Positions 24,674 to 32,888 of a stretch of 64,000 nucleotides of DNA are shown here, piece after piece. How positions within the stretch are numbered: position 1 is the first letter of the stretch; each line of letters begins with the position of its first letter. The stretch lies in assembly GCF_042663225.1 (NCBI RefSeq), contig NZ_JBHTAA010000005.1:1674001-1738000 (forward strand), given 5' to 3'. Below the pieces are notes generated by a model that ran no database searches, was not told where the DNA came from, and was given only the letters and a program-made list of their open reading frames with translations. Source of the DNA: Haloferax namakaokahaiae. GTDB taxonomy: Archaea; Halobacteriota; Halobacteria; Halobacteriales; Haloferacaceae. The position numbers and the translations under genes are program-made.

Positions 24674-25557
24674 TGTTTCACCGTTCGTTTCACCGCGCCG
24701 GTGCGTTCGGCCGCGTCGCTGAGTGCGCGCTGGGTGAGGACGCTCACCATCCGCTCTTTGTATCCGACGCCGCCGTGCTCGTCGGCCTCGGGGTTCGACT
24801 GTTCGGCCGCCAGTTCGCCGGCGCGCTTGAACAGGTCGCTGCTGGGTCGCTCACCTTCGAGGTGCTCCTCGGCGTCGGTCGCTCGGACGTTGGTGATATC
24901 GACGGCAGTGAGCGCGATGTTAGCCGTCTCGATGACGCCGTCGTCGTCCAGAATGAGTCGCGCGGCCGACCCGACCATCGCGTAGTCGCCGACCTTGCGC
25001 TTCAGTTTGTGATAGGAACTTCCCTCGTTGGCGACCGGAACCGGGACGCGAAGCTCGGTGACGAGTTCGTTCTCATCGAGCGTCGTGTCGTACGGCAACA
25101 GGAAGAACTCGTCCGCCGGGATGGTTCGCTCGCCGTCGGGGCCGTGAGCGACGACTTCGCCCTCGTGGGCGAGGAGGACGCTCCCCCAGTCACCCTTCGG
25201 GTCCGCCTGTGCGACCGACCCGGCGACCGTCCCGCGATTTCGAATCTGCGGGTCGGCGACGAGCGGGGCCGTGTCGGCGAAACTGCCGTACTTCTCGGCG
25301 ATGAGGTCCGAGTGTTCTACGTCGGCGTGGCGGACGAGCGCCCCGATTCTGAGCCACCCGTCTTCCTCGCCGAAGACGTCGAGTCCCTCGACGTGATTGA
25401 TGTCGATGATGGTCTTCGGCACCGCGAGTCGGAACCGAAGCATCGGGACCATACTCTGGCCGCCGGCGAGAATCGCGCGGTCGTCCAGACTTTCGAGCAG
25501 GCTCACCGCCTCCTTGACGGTGGTCGGTTCGTGCTGCTCGAACGGTGCGGGCTTCAT
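24670..25557 (-). CDS. coxM: Aerobic carbon monoxide dehydrogenase medium (FAD) subunit CoxM
   Basis: 295 residues. FAD-binding motifs of the CoxM/xanthine dehydrogenase FAD domain are clear: AILAGGQSMVPMLRFRL (31-47) and NRGTVAGSVAQADPKGDW (about 107-124). The C-terminal CO_deh_flav_C domain follows (KVGDYAMVGSAARLILDD). It receives electrons from CoxS and passes them to the quinone pool. The ATG at 25557 is chosen because it overlaps the coxG stop and MKPAPFEQHEP is the family N-terminus; the frame stays open upstream. Order M-S-L is that of form I operons. Confidence 0.95.
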   Translation of the reverse strand: MKPAPFEQHEPTTVKEAVSLLESLDDRAILAGGQSMVPMLRFRLAVPKTIIDINHVEGLDVFGEEDGWLRIGALVRHADVEHSDLIAEKYGSFADTAPLVADPQIRNRGTVAGSVAQADPKGDWGSVLLAHEGEVVAHGPDGERTIPADEFFLLPYDTTLDENELVTELRVPVPVANEGSSYHKLKRKVGDYAMVGSAARLILDDDGVIETANIALTAVDITNVRATDAEEHLEGERPSSDLFKRAGELAAEQSNPEADEHGGVGYKERMVSVLTQRALSDAAERTGAVKRTVKQ

Positions 25558-26150
25558 AACAGCCCACGGATTCGGTCTGTGATACTCGAATCCGTCTCCT
25601 CGTTGACTTCGGTCATCTGTCGCTCGATATCCTTGAAGAAGTTGCCGACGATTTTGTTCGCCACCGGGTTGATGACGCGCGACCCGAGTTGCGCGATGCG
25701 ACCCGAGATGTCGGCTTCGGTCCACCACTCGATACGCGAGCCGTCGCCGTCTTCGAGTGGGTGGATTTGCATCCCCGACTCCATGCTGAAGCTACTGCCA
25801 CTGGCGCTCCCGCTGCCGGTCGCGGTCATGATGAACTTCTCCTCGTCGCGCTCGGTAATCGACACCGTCGTCTCGAAGCGCGGCTTGACGCTCCCGACGC
25901 CGACTTGCATCAGCGCGGCGTAGTCTTGGCCTTCCTTGAACGCGCGCGCCGCGACGTCGTCCGGGTCCGCCTCGGGGAGCGTCTCTACGTCCTCTTCTGG
26001 CTCGTAGTCGTCGAAGCTGAACTCGTCGGTCTTCGGCGTGATGTACTTACAGCCTTTCAGCGAATTTCGGACCGCAATCGGGTCTGACAGTACGATCCAC
26101 GCCTTCTCCGGCGGGACGCTTTCGAGTTCGAACTCGCCGTTGAACTCCAT
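25554..26150 (-). CDS. coxG: CoxG, CO dehydrogenase membrane-recruitment protein (SRPBCC fold)
   Basis: 198 residues, first gene of the operon. The N-terminus MEFNGEFELESVPPEKAWIVLSDP and the pattern NSLKGCKYI are standard for CoxG/SRPBCC proteins; WTEADISGRIAQLGSRVI marks the second half. CoxG in Oligotropha anchors the CO dehydrogenase to the cytoplasmic membrane for electron transfer to quinones. An acidic insertion (about 50-70) is haloarchaeal. I prefer the ATG at 26150; an in-frame GTG lies at 26159. A purine-rich GAGGGG precedes the start. Confidence 0.92.
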   Translation of the reverse strand: MEFNGEFELESVPPEKAWIVLSDPIAVRNSLKGCKYITPKTDEFSFDDYEPEEDVETLPEADPDDVAARAFKEGQDYAALMQVGVGSVKPRFETTVSITERDEEKFIMTATGSGSASGSSFSMESGMQIHPLEDGDGSRIEWWTEADISGRIAQLGSRVINPVANKIVGNFFKDIERQMTEVNEETDSSITDRIRGLL

Positions 26151-26199
26151 CAGTGCCACCCCTCTCTGAGCCGCGTTGGTCGTTTTCCGGTCGTCGTCA

Positions 26200-26230
26200 T
26201 CTTTTATAACCCCGCACTATGTGCATACTA
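26200..26230. promoter_or_regulatory. Promoter region of the cox operon in the coxG-moeA spacer
   Basis: TTTTATAA at 26202-26209 is a strong TATA element; read on the minus strand (TTATAAAA) it lies 55 bases before the coxG ATG, leaving a leader of about 30 bases. Just upstream of it for coxG is TATGTGCATA (26219-26228), with TATG/CATA arms, a possible regulator site. On the plus strand moeA has its own TATA-like TGTTATCA at 26281-26288, 28 bases before its ATG. Confidence 0.5.
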
Positions 26231-26311
26231 TTACCTCAAGCTCTGTCATGGATTACTGTGACAATAAGTGTTCGGGGATGTGTTATCACCTTACACGGGT
26301 TACTAGATTCA

Positions 26312-27541
26312 ATGAACTCCAACAAAACGCACGACGGCGACGACCTCATCTCGGTATCGGACGCGGTTCGGCGAACTCGGTCGCTCCGCGACGAATCGCT
26401 GTCCCGACTCGGGACCGAGCACGTCTCGCTCGACGACATCGTCGGTCGAACAGTTGCCGAGAACATCGACGCCCCGGGAGACCTCCCCGAGTACAGTTTC
26501 GCCACGATGGACGGGTTCGCCTTCGACGCCTCGGACTCCTATCCGTTCGAAGTCGTCGATACCGGGGTCTTTCCGGAAGACGAACCACCCACGCTCGAAC
26601 CCGGGACGGCGACTCGCATTGCGACCGGCGCGCCGCTCCCGCGGTCGGCGAACGCCGTCCTCAAGCGCGAAGAGGCGGTCGTCGAAGACGGCCGACTCGA
26701 CGGCCCGGAAATCGAACCGGGCACGTACGTGTACGAGCGCGGAAGCAACGTCTCGGCGGGAACCGAACTGTTCGCCACCGGCGACCGCCTCGGTGCCAAG
26801 GACGCCATCTTGCTGGGTGACCTCGGCATCGAGAACGTACGCGTCCACGAGCGATTCTCGGTCGGGTTGCTGGCGACCGGCACCGAGATTCACGAGGGGC
26901 GCTCGACCGACCTCGACTCGCCGATGCTCGCCGGACTCGTCCGCTCGTGGGGCCACGAGGCGACGTACGAAGGGTCGGTCCCCGACACGCACGACCGCGT
27001 CACAGACCGAATCGCCGAACTCGCCCGCGAACACGACGTGGTCGTCACTACCGGCGGCACGAGCGTCGGCGACAAGGACTACGTCGTCCGGGCGCTCGCC
27101 GACCTCGGCGAGGTGCTGTTCCACCGCGTCCAACTGCGACCCGGCAAACCCATCGCGGTCGCCCGACTCCCCGACTACGACGCGGTGGCGTTCGCCATCC
27201 CCGGCAAGCCAATCGGCGCACACCTCGTGACGGCGCTCGTCGCTCGCCCGTTCTTCACCGGCGAGACGTCGCTTCCGACCGTCACCGCGCGAATGGCGCG
27301 CGACGTTGACCTCTCGGTGCCCGGGTTCACCTACGGGATTCCCGTGACCATGGAAGACGGCGTTGCGATGCCGCTCGGCCACGTCGATTCGCCGCTGTCG
27401 GTGTACGACGAGACGTTCGACCCGAGCGTCCTCTCGTCGAGTACGCGCGCGAGCGCCGCGGACGGCGTGATACTCACCGAAGAGCCTGTCGCCGCGGACG
27501 AACAGGTCTCCGTCGTCCCCTTCTCGGTTCTGGAACGATGA
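26312..27541 (+). CDS. moeA: Molybdopterin molybdenumtransferase MoeA
   Basis: Inserts molybdate into adenylylated molybdopterin. 409 residues with the MoeA order: N-terminal SVSDAVRRTRSLRDESLSRLGTEHVSLDDIVGRTVAENI, active-site loop YSFATMDGFAFDASD, RIATGAPLPRSANAVLKREE, the GPHN/MoaB-like domain (SVGLLATGTEI, VVTTGGTSVGDKDYV) with the catalytic GGxS/T, and LRPGKPIAVA plus AIPGKPIGA. The start is the ATG at 26312 after a TATA element. It overlaps the following cytidylyltransferase (ATGA) and is divergent from the CO dehydrogenase operon, so it probably serves that enzyme. Haloarchaea usually have further moeA copies. Confidence 0.93.
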   Translation: MNSNKTHDGDDLISVSDAVRRTRSLRDESLSRLGTEHVSLDDIVGRTVAENIDAPGDLPEYSFATMDGFAFDASDSYPFEVVDTGVFPEDEPPTLEPGTATRIATGAPLPRSANAVLKREEAVVEDGRLDGPEIEPGTYVYERGSNVSAGTELFATGDRLGAKDAILLGDLGIENVRVHERFSVGLLATGTEIHEGRSTDLDSPMLAGLVRSWGHEATYEGSVPDTHDRVTDRIAELAREHDVVVTTGGTSVGDKDYVVRALADLGEVLFHRVQLRPGKPIAVARLPDYDAVAFAIPGKPIGAHLVTALVARPFFTGETSLPTVTARMARDVDLSVPGFTYGIPVTMEDGVAMPLGHVDSPLSVYDETFDPSVLSSSTRASAADGVILTEEPVAADEQVSVVPFSVLER

Positions 27542-28239
27542 CGGACGAGCGCCCGGAGCGGGAAGAGGAGTCGTCGGACCAGTCGGTCGAATCCCGAGAC
27601 TTGCCTATCGTTCAGGGTGCGACTCCCGACGCCGCGCCCGCCTCAGACTCGACGGGTGACTCGCCGACCGTCGTCGGCGTCCTCCTCGCCGCCGGGACGA
27701 GCAGTCGATTCGGTGACGAAAACAAGTTGCTGGCGACGGTCGATTCGGAACCCATCGTCCGCCGCGCCGCCCAGACGCTCCTCGAGAGCGGCGTCGATTC
27801 GGTCGTCGTCGTCCTCGGGTACGAAGCCGAGCGCGTGCGCGACGCCCTCGACGGTCTCTCGGTCGAATTCGTCGTCAACGACGACTACGAGACGGGGCAG
27901 GCGTCGTCGCTCCGGAGGGGAATCGAAGCGGTCCGGGAGAACTCCACCGACGCGGATGCCGTCGTCGTCGCCCTCGGTGACATGCCCTTCGTCTCCCCGG
28001 AGACGGTCGATACGCTCTGTGCCGCGTACGCCGCCGACGCTGGCGACGCACTCGCCGCCGCGTTCGACGGCAACAGAGGAAATCCGGTCCTCTTCGATTC
28101 GCGGCACTTCGACGCGTTACTCGACACGGAAGGCGACATCGGCGGGCGCGAGATTCTCCTCGACGGCGAGGCGAGTGCGCTCGTCGCCGTCGATGACCCC
28201 GGAATCCGGCGCGACGTGGACGTTCCGGACGACATCTGA
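27538..28239 (+). CDS. mocA: MocA-like molybdopterin cytidylyltransferase
   Basis: 233 residues. Nucleotidyltransferase (MobA-like NTP transferase) fold: GVLLAAGTSSRFGDENKLLATV for nucleotide binding, VVLGYEAERV, ALGDMPFVSPETV with the metal-binding Asp, and RGNPVLFD late. The N-terminal 40 residues are acidic and disordered-looking. CO dehydrogenase needs molybdopterin cytosine dinucleotide, and MocA is the enzyme that adds CMP; this gene lies opposite the cox operon and overlaps moeA. Guanylyl (MobA) specificity is the alternative, but the context and the LAAGxSxRFGxxK form favour MocA. Confidence 0.88.
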   Translation: MTDERPEREEESSDQSVESRDLPIVQGATPDAAPASDSTGDSPTVVGVLLAAGTSSRFGDENKLLATVDSEPIVRRAAQTLLESGVDSVVVVLGYEAERVRDALDGLSVEFVVNDDYETGQASSLRRGIEAVRENSTDADAVVVALGDMPFVSPETVDTLCAAYAADAGDALAAAFDGNRGNPVLFDSRHFDALLDTEGDIGGREILLDGEASALVAVDDPGIRRDVDVPDDI

Positions 28240-28287
28240 ACTGTCACACCGCTCGGCGCGACTCGGCCGGTCGTCGCTCTCGAATCG

Positions 28288-28440
28288 CTACTCAGAGACG
28301 AGCTTTTTGACCATTATCTGCCCGTCTTCGACGTGCCACTCGACTCGGTCGCCGGCACCGACGTCGAGGAAGTTCCGCACTGGTTTCGGTATCGTCGTCA
28401 GGTTCTTCTCGGATATCTTCGTGTCCGTGAGACGGCCCAT
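28288..28440 (-). CDS. AbrB/SpoVT-type DNA-binding protein
   Basis: 50 residues, a single swapped-hairpin AbrB domain: GRLTDTKISEKNLTTIPKPVRNFLDVGAGDRVEWHVEDGQIMVKK in outline, with the family's TIPKPVRxxLxVxxGDxVxW pattern. Such proteins are transcription regulators or antitoxins. I chose the ATG at 28440; an upstream in-frame ATG exists at 28470. No toxin gene is adjacent: the next gene upstream is a winged-helix protein. Inverted repeats lie just upstream (28445-28483), consistent with autoregulation. Confidence 0.85.
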   Translation of the reverse strand: MGRLTDTKISEKNLTTIPKPVRNFLDVGAGDRVEWHVEDGQIMVKKLVSE

Positions 28441-28444
28441 AGAC

Positions 28445-28483
28445 GAGTAGTTCCCCCGTAGTCTACTCATAGTTTACGCTATG
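28445..28483. promoter_or_regulatory. Two inverted repeats before the AbrB-type gene
   Basis: GAGTAG/CTACTC arms at 28445-28450 and 28463-28468, and CATAG/CTATG arms at 28468-28472 and 28479-28483, lie immediately upstream of the AbrB-type start codon. Placement next to a small DNA-binding gene suggests operators. Evidence is symmetry and position only. Confidence 0.35.
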
Positions 28484-28514
28484 GGAAAGCGAGTGTCGAT
28501 AGGGAGCCAGCACG

Positions 28515-28808
28515 TCAGTTGGCCGATTGCCAGCGGTGCGCACCGCCGTCCGAGGCCTTCGAGAAGTCGAGGTTGTATCGGTCGGATTCGATGAGGACGG
28601 GGCCGGGGACGTACGTTCCCTCTTTCGACTCGACCGGCCGGATGAGGTTTCGGTCGGCCATCGTCGAGAGCACGTCTTGGACCGTTCGCTCGTGGCCGGG
28701 TTGGAGGTTCGCCTCTTCCATCACGGCTTCGACAGTTATCGTCCCGCGAAGGAAGGCGAGCCTGATGACCGACACCCAGGCTGGCTCTCGCTTCGTCTCC
28801 CGACACAT
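28515..28808 (-). CDS. Small winged-helix protein, function unknown
   Basis: 97 residues. The pattern LAFLRGTITVEAVMEEANLQPGHERTVQDVLSTMADRNLIRPV is a winged helix-turn-helix, with wing and a C-terminal GTYVPGPVLIESDRYNLDFSKAS strand. It lies 74 bases upstream of the AbrB-type gene on the same strand. A TATA-like GGTTATAGC precedes the start by about 30 bases. It is a likely transcription regulator of unknown target. Confidence 0.7.
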   Translation of the reverse strand: MCRETKREPAWVSVIRLAFLRGTITVEAVMEEANLQPGHERTVQDVLSTMADRNLIRPVESKEGTYVPGPVLIESDRYNLDFSKASDGGAHRWQSAN

Positions 28809-29063
28809 GACTCTTCTCTGCGCGGTGGGGGCGGTTATAGCTTCTGGAGAAGAACGTGGGTTTTCGTGGATTGTGTCGCCGTCTAGTCAGTTTCGAGTCC
28901 CGTCTCTCAGAACGCGACGACTTCGCCGTCGTCGGGAACGACCACGTCCTCGACGGAGACAGTCGTGATGACGTTTCTGCGGGTGCGTTTTCACCAATCG
29001 CACGCGATTTCACGATTGATATCCTTCCCGAACACCTATCTCCCTCGCCCCCAGTCTCCGGGT

Positions 29064-30077
29064 ATGTTCGGTATCGGCACGCTCCCCGACCTCCTGCGAC
29101 TGGTCGTCGTGCCCGTCCTCGCGTGGACCGCCTGGCGCGACATCCGCACGCGGCGCGTTCCGAACGTCGTCTGGTACCCGCTGGCGGCGTTGGGACTCGT
29201 CTTGCTCGCGTGGGAACTGCTCGGCGTCTTCCCCATCGAGACGGTGTTCGACCGCCTGTATCTCGTCCGCGCCGGCCTGAGCGTCTTCTTCATCATTCCG
29301 CTGTCGTACCTGTTCTGGCGTCTCGGCGGCTTCGGCGGCGCAGACGCGAAAGCGCTGATGGTCTTCGCCATCCTCCTGCCGACGTTCCCGAGTTACGCGG
29401 TCGGTGGGACAGTCTTCCCGCTCACTCGAACCACGCTCGGCGTCTTCTCGATGACCATCCTCACGAACACGGTCATCCTCGGTCTCGGCTACCCGCTCAT
29501 GCTCGCGGCCCGCAACCTCGCCGCCGGCGAGTTCGAGTTCCCGATTTCGTTCGTCGGCCGAAAGGTGTCGGTGCCGTCGCTCTCGACCGCCCACGGTCGG
29601 CTGTTCGAGTCGCCCGACGGCATCACGCGAAACGGACTCGACCTCGACGCGCTTCGGATGTATCTCCGGTGGCGCGGGCTCACCCTCGCGGACGTGCGCG
29701 AGAATCCCGGCTCCCTGCGCGACCCCGCGACGATTGGCGAGACGTTCGACCCGACCGACGGCGCGGTCCACCGCGAACCGGCGACCGACGGCGGCGTCGT
29801 CGCCTCCGACGGCGACCGTGCGGGTGTCGCTGACGGCGACGAGGAATTGGCCGACGACCCGTGGGGTGCCGACGCCTTCCTCGACTCCATCGAGGGGACG
29901 GCCTACGGGACGACCCCCGAGAAACTCCGGGGCGGCCTCGAACTCGTCGCCGAGCGCGAGTCCGTCTGGATTTCGCCGGGCATCCCGTTCATCGTCCCGA
30001 TGTTCGTCGGACTGGTCGTCGCGTTCGTCTACGGCGACATCCTCTTCGGCGTCCTCGGCGCGCTCGGAATCGTCTAA
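29064..30077 (+). CDS. pibD: Prepilin/archaellin peptidase PibD (A24 family)
   Basis: Membrane aspartic peptidase that trims class III signal peptides of pilins and archaellins. 337 residues with about six helices. The catalytic aspartates are Asp26 in AWRDIRTRRVPN and Asp94 in GGFGGADAKALMVFA, the haloarchaeal form of the GxGD motif. A long cytosolic loop between helices five and six (about 165-300) is acidic, a haloarchaeal peculiarity. I chose the ATG at 29064 (MFGIGTLPD); a frame extension to 28965 adds a sequence unlike a membrane protein N-terminus. Confidence 0.93.
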   Translation: MFGIGTLPDLLRLVVVPVLAWTAWRDIRTRRVPNVVWYPLAALGLVLLAWELLGVFPIETVFDRLYLVRAGLSVFFIIPLSYLFWRLGGFGGADAKALMVFAILLPTFPSYAVGGTVFPLTRTTLGVFSMTILTNTVILGLGYPLMLAARNLAAGEFEFPISFVGRKVSVPSLSTAHGRLFESPDGITRNGLDLDALRMYLRWRGLTLADVRENPGSLRDPATIGETFDPTDGAVHREPATDGGVVASDGDRAGVADGDEELADDPWGADAFLDSIEGTAYGTTPEKLRGGLELVAERESVWISPGIPFIVPMFVGLVVAFVYGDILFGVLGALGIV

Positions 30078-30139
30078 TCCCTGTCATTCGTCCGCTGAAA
30101 CGCATAAGAGATAACCCGCGTCACTTCGTGAGCCGAACT

Positions 30140-30502
30140 ATGACTGTTGAGGTCGATTTCGGCGACGATGGACTCGTCCCGGCCGTCGCCCAGGACGCCG
30201 AGTCGGGAGAGGTGCTCATGCTCGCCTACGTCTCGCCCGAGGCACTGGAGCGGACGCTCGAAACCGGGCGTGCCCACTACTACTCGCGGAGTCGAGACGA
30301 GCTCTGGGAGAAGGGCGCATCGAGCGGCCACACCCAAGCGGTACAGGAGGTTCGCGTCGATTGCGACGCCGACACGCTCTTGTATCTCGTCGAGCAGAAC
30401 GTCGGTGCCTGTCACACCGGCCGCCGGTCGTGTTTCTACCGCACCATCGACGGTGAGGACGTCGGCGAGAAGGTGTTCGACCCCGACGACGTGTACGAGT
30501 AA
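30140..30502 (+). CDS. hisI: Phosphoribosyl-AMP cyclohydrolase HisI
   Basis: Third step of histidine synthesis: opens the ring of phosphoribosyl-AMP, with Mg and Zn. 120 residues, a stand-alone HisI without the HisE domain. Family motifs: GLVPAVAQDAESGEVLMLAYVSPEALERTLETG, YYSRSRDELWEKGASSGHTQ, VDCDADTLL, and the zinc/Mg Cys region GACHTGRRSCFYR. The ATG at 30140 sits 62 bases after pibD. hisA and hisB lie nearby but not in the same operon, the dispersed arrangement common in haloarchaea. Confidence 0.96.
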   Translation: MTVEVDFGDDGLVPAVAQDAESGEVLMLAYVSPEALERTLETGRAHYYSRSRDELWEKGASSGHTQAVQEVRVDCDADTLLYLVEQNVGACHTGRRSCFYRTIDGEDVGEKVFDPDDVYE

Positions 30503-30513
30503 CCGACTCACTG

Positions 30514-30765
30514 ATGGTGGACGTAAACGCGGTTGCGCTGGTTTCGCTCCTGCTCGGGCTCGCCTGCTTCGCCATGGGTGCCCGCCTGCTCAAGAGCGCC
30601 GCCGCCGCTCGACGTGCCGCCCGGCCGGACGACCCGGAGTTCGTCCTCGACCCGACCCGCGAGGACCCACCGGACGACGAAATCGACGACGACGACCTCG
30701 AACGCGGCTTCATGCTCCTCGTCTTCGGCGGTCTCTGTCTCCTCTTCGCAGCGATTAGCTTCTGA
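30514..30765 (+). CDS. Small two-helix membrane protein, function unknown
   Basis: 83 residues with a hydrophobic N-terminal helix (ALVSLLLGLACFAMGARLL), an acidic cytosolic loop (DDEIDDDDLERGF) and a C-terminal helix (MLLVFGGLCLLFAAISF). It follows hisI by 11 bases and is probably co-transcribed. Its end overlaps the convergent acetyltransferase gene by 11 bases. I recognise no family. Confidence 0.65.
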   Translation: MVDVNAVALVSLLLGLACFAMGARLLKSAAAARRAARPDDPEFVLDPTREDPPDDEIDDDDLERGFMLLVFGGLCLLFAAISF

Positions 30766-31348
30766 GCGGCCGAGCCAGAATCACGGCCGAGTACGGGTCT
30801 CCACCGATTTCTATCTGCATCGTCTCGCGGACCTCGAAGCCGCGAGCGCGATAGAAGCGTCTTCCCACCTCGTTCTCCGCGAGCGTGTCCAAGACGAGCG
30901 CCGTGTACGCTTCGGGAATCGCCGCTTCGACCGTTTCGAGGAGTCGCGTTCCGATACCCCGTCCCCACCAATCGGGGTCCACGTAGAGTATCCACAGTCC
31001 GGCCTCGTCGTCGCCGACGAACGACTTCGTATCTTCGCCCCACCGCGCCGCTGCGAAGCCGACGACGTGGTCGCCCTCATCGGGGCCGTCCTTCAGTTCA
31101 CCGTCGGTCTCGTCACCCGATTCGTCCACGGCGACGACGTAGCGTCCGGTCCCGCTCTCGTTGAGACTGGTCGCGTAGACGAGCCGTTCGCCCAGCGAGG
31201 ATATCGACGGTGGTTCGTCGAGACTCGGGAGGACACGGTCGGCGAAGATATGACCGTAGGCCTCGTTCCAACACCGCACGTTCACGCGCCAGACGCCGCG
31301 CATATCGGCACGAGAGCGCGGCGGCCTGATGACCACGTCGCTGTTCAT
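30755..31348 (-). CDS. GNAT-family N-acetyltransferase
   Basis: 197 residues. GNAT fold markers: N-terminal VIRPPRSRADMRGVWRVNVRCWNEAYGHIF, the beta-4 strand AGLWILYVDPDWWGRGIGTRLLETVE with the acetyl-CoA pyrophosphate loop (RGIGT), then ALVLDTLAENEVGRRFYRARGFEVRE. An acidic insert (about 85-100) interrupts the middle. Substrate unknown; the closest characterised relatives in pattern are RimI/PhnO-like small-molecule or N-terminal acetyltransferases. Convergent with the small membrane protein gene. Confidence 0.88.
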   Translation of the reverse strand: MNSDVVIRPPRSRADMRGVWRVNVRCWNEAYGHIFADRVLPSLDEPPSISSLGERLVYATSLNESGTGRYVVAVDESGDETDGELKDGPDEGDHVVGFAAARWGEDTKSFVGDDEAGLWILYVDPDWWGRGIGTRLLETVEAAIPEAYTALVLDTLAENEVGRRFYRARGFEVRETMQIEIGGDPYSAVILARPLRS

Positions 31349-31388
31349 ACCGAACGTACGCGGACGAGTCGTAAAAATGAATCCAGAG

Positions 31389-32750
31389 CTACAGTTCGTC
31401 TAAGGCCGCATACAGCGCGTCGGCGGCGTCTTCGGCGAGCGTCTGGGCGCGTGCTTCGCTCCGCCCTTCGGCGTAGACGCGGACTTTCGGTTCGGTCCCC
31501 GAGGGGCGGACGAGCACCCACGCGTCGCCGTAGTCGAGGCGGTAGCCGTCGGTGGTGTTCGGCGTCGCATCCGCGGCTTCGGCGTACGCGGCCGCCGCCG
31601 AGAGCATCGCGTCGAGTTCCGCTTCCCGCGTGTACTCGACGTTGATGCGAACGTTGTAGTAGTCTTGATACGGCGCGACGACCTCGCTCGCGGGGCGTTC
31701 TGCGACGAGTTCGAGGAACTTCGCCGCGATGTACGCGCCGTCGCGGACGAGTCGGTAGTTCGGGAAGAAGACGCCGCCGTTGCCCTCGCCCGCGACGGGG
31801 ACGTTCACGCCTTCGGTCCACAGTTGGCGAATGCGGGTGATGAGGTTGGTCGAGCCGATGGGCGTGAGTTCGAGGTCCGCGCCGGCGGCGTCGCACACGT
31901 CCACGAGTCGCTGAGAGACGTTGACCGCCGAGACGGCCGCATCGCCGGGTTCGAGGTTCGCGGCGACCAGTGCGGCCAGCGACGACTCGCCGGAGATTGC
32001 CTCGCCGTGCTCGTCCACGAAGACGGCGCGGTCGGCGTCGCCGTCGTGGGCGATACCGACGTCCGCGTCGCTCGCGCGAACGAGTCGTTCGAGGTCGGTC
32101 AGGTTCTCCGGGACGGGTTCGGAGTTTCGGCCGGGGAAGTGGCCGTCGGGTTGGGCGTTGACGGTGCGGACTTCACAGCCGAGTTCGCGGAGGAAGTCGG
32201 GCGTGACGAGCGACCCCGCGCCGTGGCCGGGGTCGAGGGCGACGGTGAGGTTCGCGTCGGCGATTTTCTCGGCATCGACGCTGGCGAGCAGTTCGTCGAG
32301 GTAGTCCTGATTCGCCGTCTCGACTTTTCGGACGGAGCCGACTTCGTCCCACGCGGCCACGTCGAAATCCTCGGCGAGGATGTGGTCTTCGACGCGCTCC
32401 AACTGTTCGACCGAGAGTTCGACGCCGTCGTCTACGAGTTTGACGCCGTTGAACTCCGGGGGGTTGTGGGAGGCCGTGATGATGACACCCGGTACGTCCG
32501 CGGCTTCGCAGTAGCGGACGGCCGCTGGCGTTGGCGTGACACCGAGGTCGTCAACGTCCACGCCGACGCTCGCCAACCCCGCAGACGCGGCGTTGACGAA
32601 CATCTCACCCGTCGTTCGCGTATCTCGGGCGATTGCGACGCGGTCGGCGTTCCAGACCGTGCCCGCGGCTTTGGCGACGCGGAGCACGAACTCGGGGGTG
32701 AGACTCTCCCCCACCACGCCGCGCGTACCGCTAGAACCGAAGAGTTTCAT
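31389..32750 (-). CDS. glmM: Phosphohexomutase (phosphoglucosamine mutase / phosphomannomutase family)
   Basis: 453 residues with the four alpha-phosphohexomutase signatures: N-terminal KLFGSSGTRG, phosphoserine loop ITASHNPPEFNGVK, metal loop DGDADRAVF, sugar loop GEGNGGVFFPNYR and phosphate loop RPSGTEPKVRVY. The N-terminal FGSSGTRG and the GEGNGG loop fit archaeal GlmM, which makes glucosamine-1-phosphate for glycan synthesis; phosphomannomutase activity cannot be excluded. The ATG at 32750 is preferred to the longer frame because it begins right at the conserved domain. Divergent from hisA. Confidence 0.9.
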   Translation of the reverse strand: MKLFGSSGTRGVVGESLTPEFVLRVAKAAGTVWNADRVAIARDTRTTGEMFVNAASAGLASVGVDVDDLGVTPTPAAVRYCEAADVPGVIITASHNPPEFNGVKLVDDGVELSVEQLERVEDHILAEDFDVAAWDEVGSVRKVETANQDYLDELLASVDAEKIADANLTVALDPGHGAGSLVTPDFLRELGCEVRTVNAQPDGHFPGRNSEPVPENLTDLERLVRASDADVGIAHDGDADRAVFVDEHGEAISGESSLAALVAANLEPGDAAVSAVNVSQRLVDVCDAAGADLELTPIGSTNLITRIRQLWTEGVNVPVAGEGNGGVFFPNYRLVRDGAYIAAKFLELVAERPASEVVAPYQDYYNVRINVEYTREAELDAMLSAAAAYAEAADATPNTTDGYRLDYGDAWVLVRPSGTEPKVRVYAEGRSEARAQTLAEDAADALYAALDEL

Positions 32751-32888
32751 TGCCAGTGTCTCCTCGCTGGCGCGACAAAGCCGTTCCGAACTGGTGGGAT
32801 TCGGGTCGGCCACTTTTCACGGGCGCTCGCTGGCAACCCGGTCGCCGCATTCGGTGTGTTTACCCGGTTCGCTCTCTCAGGAGGGCGT

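Noticed and set aside
28907..28990. Protein-like C-terminal fragment on the minus strand (SVEDVVVPDDGEVVAF)
   Set aside because: Only 27 codons between stops and no start codon at its head; too short to call a gene or a pseudogene, though it reads like haloarchaeal coding sequence.
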